A stretch of DNA of 60,000 nt, from contig NC_092673.1 in NCBI RefSeq assembly GCF_964355755.1, positions 35,103,648 through 35,163,647 on the forward strand, in the 5' to 3' direction. Shown here one piece after another: positions 59,901 through 60,000 of this stretch; the stretch's first letter is position 1, and every line of letters starts with the position of its first letter. The notes under the pieces are model-generated. The model was not told where the DNA came from. It did no database searches and saw nothing but the letters and a program-made list of their open reading frames with translations. This DNA is from Antedon mediterranea. Lineage: Eukaryota > Echinodermata > Crinoidea > Comatulida > Antedonidae. Both the position numbers and the translations under genes were made by a program.

Positions 59901-60000
59901 TATTAAGTTGGTCTTCCTAAATTGTTTAGATGATTATATTGTTAATTGGGGTTATTGCCTGTCAGTTGATCACCTGAAAAGTCTTGTAGACATGTGTAAA
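53996..60000 (+). CDS. NLR gene 2, NACHT-LRR exon (continues past window)
   Basis: This phase 1 exon stays open to the window end; the stop is not reached. The pre-NACHT segment NIEEELFTDLKLVQSS-like reads LNIEELFTDLKLVQS. NACHT has Walker A GKGGMGKTT (54253-54279), Walker B VVLLDGLDEL (54511-54540) and TLITSRP (54598-54618). Helical and winged-helix landmarks CSSPLVLLMIC and PPHKLVSEALAGFYLAEKC follow. The LRR array begins near 55955 and has about 11 units up to the window end. The acidic insert of gene 1 is absent. Counting from the ATG at 48033, the four exons give 2,215 codons so far, in frame. It is a close paralog of the exon at 17313-26716. Confidence 0.9.
55955..60000 (+). repeat. LRR array of gene 2, about 11 units
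   Basis: It has the same four-LRR module as gene 1 (LDLSGLNLASIEGSKLACLL-like, LDMSNCHLSGSIIKDLLNEC, LDLKGNNLSDIDGV, DYSLSVDNL). Unit length varies from about 112 to 130 residues because of indels before W-x-D-Y. Units are more heterogeneous than in gene 1. Confidence 0.85.
58303..58862 (+). repeat. Recent 360-bp unit duplication in the gene 2 LRR array
   Basis: About 200 bp at 58303-58500 recur essentially unchanged at 58663-58860. The copies include AGCTTCAATTGGAGGATCAA, CAATATCTTAATATGAGTAA and TTATTAAGAGAATGTGATAA. The 360-bp offset is one LRR module and keeps the frame. Confidence 0.88.

Overview
The window looks like AT-rich animal nuclear DNA. It has spliced genes with GT-AG introns, several classes of eukaryotic transposon, tRNA-derived SINEs, minisatellites and a long 29-bp satellite. 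The architecture is tandem death-fold exons, a NACHT ATPase and a very large LRR exon. This resembles the expanded NLR families of invertebrate deuterostomes (echinoderm, hemichordate or cephalochordate). An echinoderm is my best guess, but that is inference only.

Two NLR-type innate immune receptor genes lie head to tail on the + strand. Gene 1 (1471-26716, 5' end outside the window) has two tandem-duplicated death-effector-like exons (1471-2007, 3012-3545), a 25-codon linker exon (5681-5755), a third death-fold exon (6082-6624), a 16-codon linker exon (16926-16973) and a 9.4-kb exon (17313-26716). The last exon encodes NACHT, about 19 units of a roughly 119-residue LRR module, an acidic repeat tail and a hydrophobic C-terminal segment. 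Gene 2 (48018 to beyond 60000) repeats the plan: one death-fold exon, two linker exons and a NACHT-LRR exon still open at the window edge. All internal joins are phase 1, so every internal exon is symmetric and could be duplicated or skipped without breaking frame.

The gene 1 intron at 6625-16925 holds a nested transposon stack. A Ty3/Gypsy element with 163-173-bp LTRs and a TTTTC target duplication (6774-16787) was hit by a TA-flanked inverted-repeat element at its LTR/PBS junction. Its 3' part was hit by non-LTR retrotransposon sequence, whose RT frame was then split by a 1.37-kb TTAA-flanked DNA element.

The 21-kb spacer between the genes (26717-48017) contains a 55-bp tandem repeat and an 80-bp minisatellite that is split by a 4.7-kb TIR element. 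It also has a 51-bp inverted-repeat pair, two SINEs, a duplicated segment flanking about 62 copies of a 29-bp satellite, a solo LTR, and three copies of a CRE-containing block. The last of these blocks lies about 740 bp upstream of gene 2, close to a TATA box. Gene 2 introns hold a 5'-truncated LINE on the minus strand, a 13-bp minisatellite and an array of CAACTGG motifs.

Both receptors probably sense ligands through the LRR array, oligomerise through NACHT and signal through the N-terminal death folds. Gene 1 may also be membrane-anchored. Domain calls come from reading translations by eye; no database search was possible.
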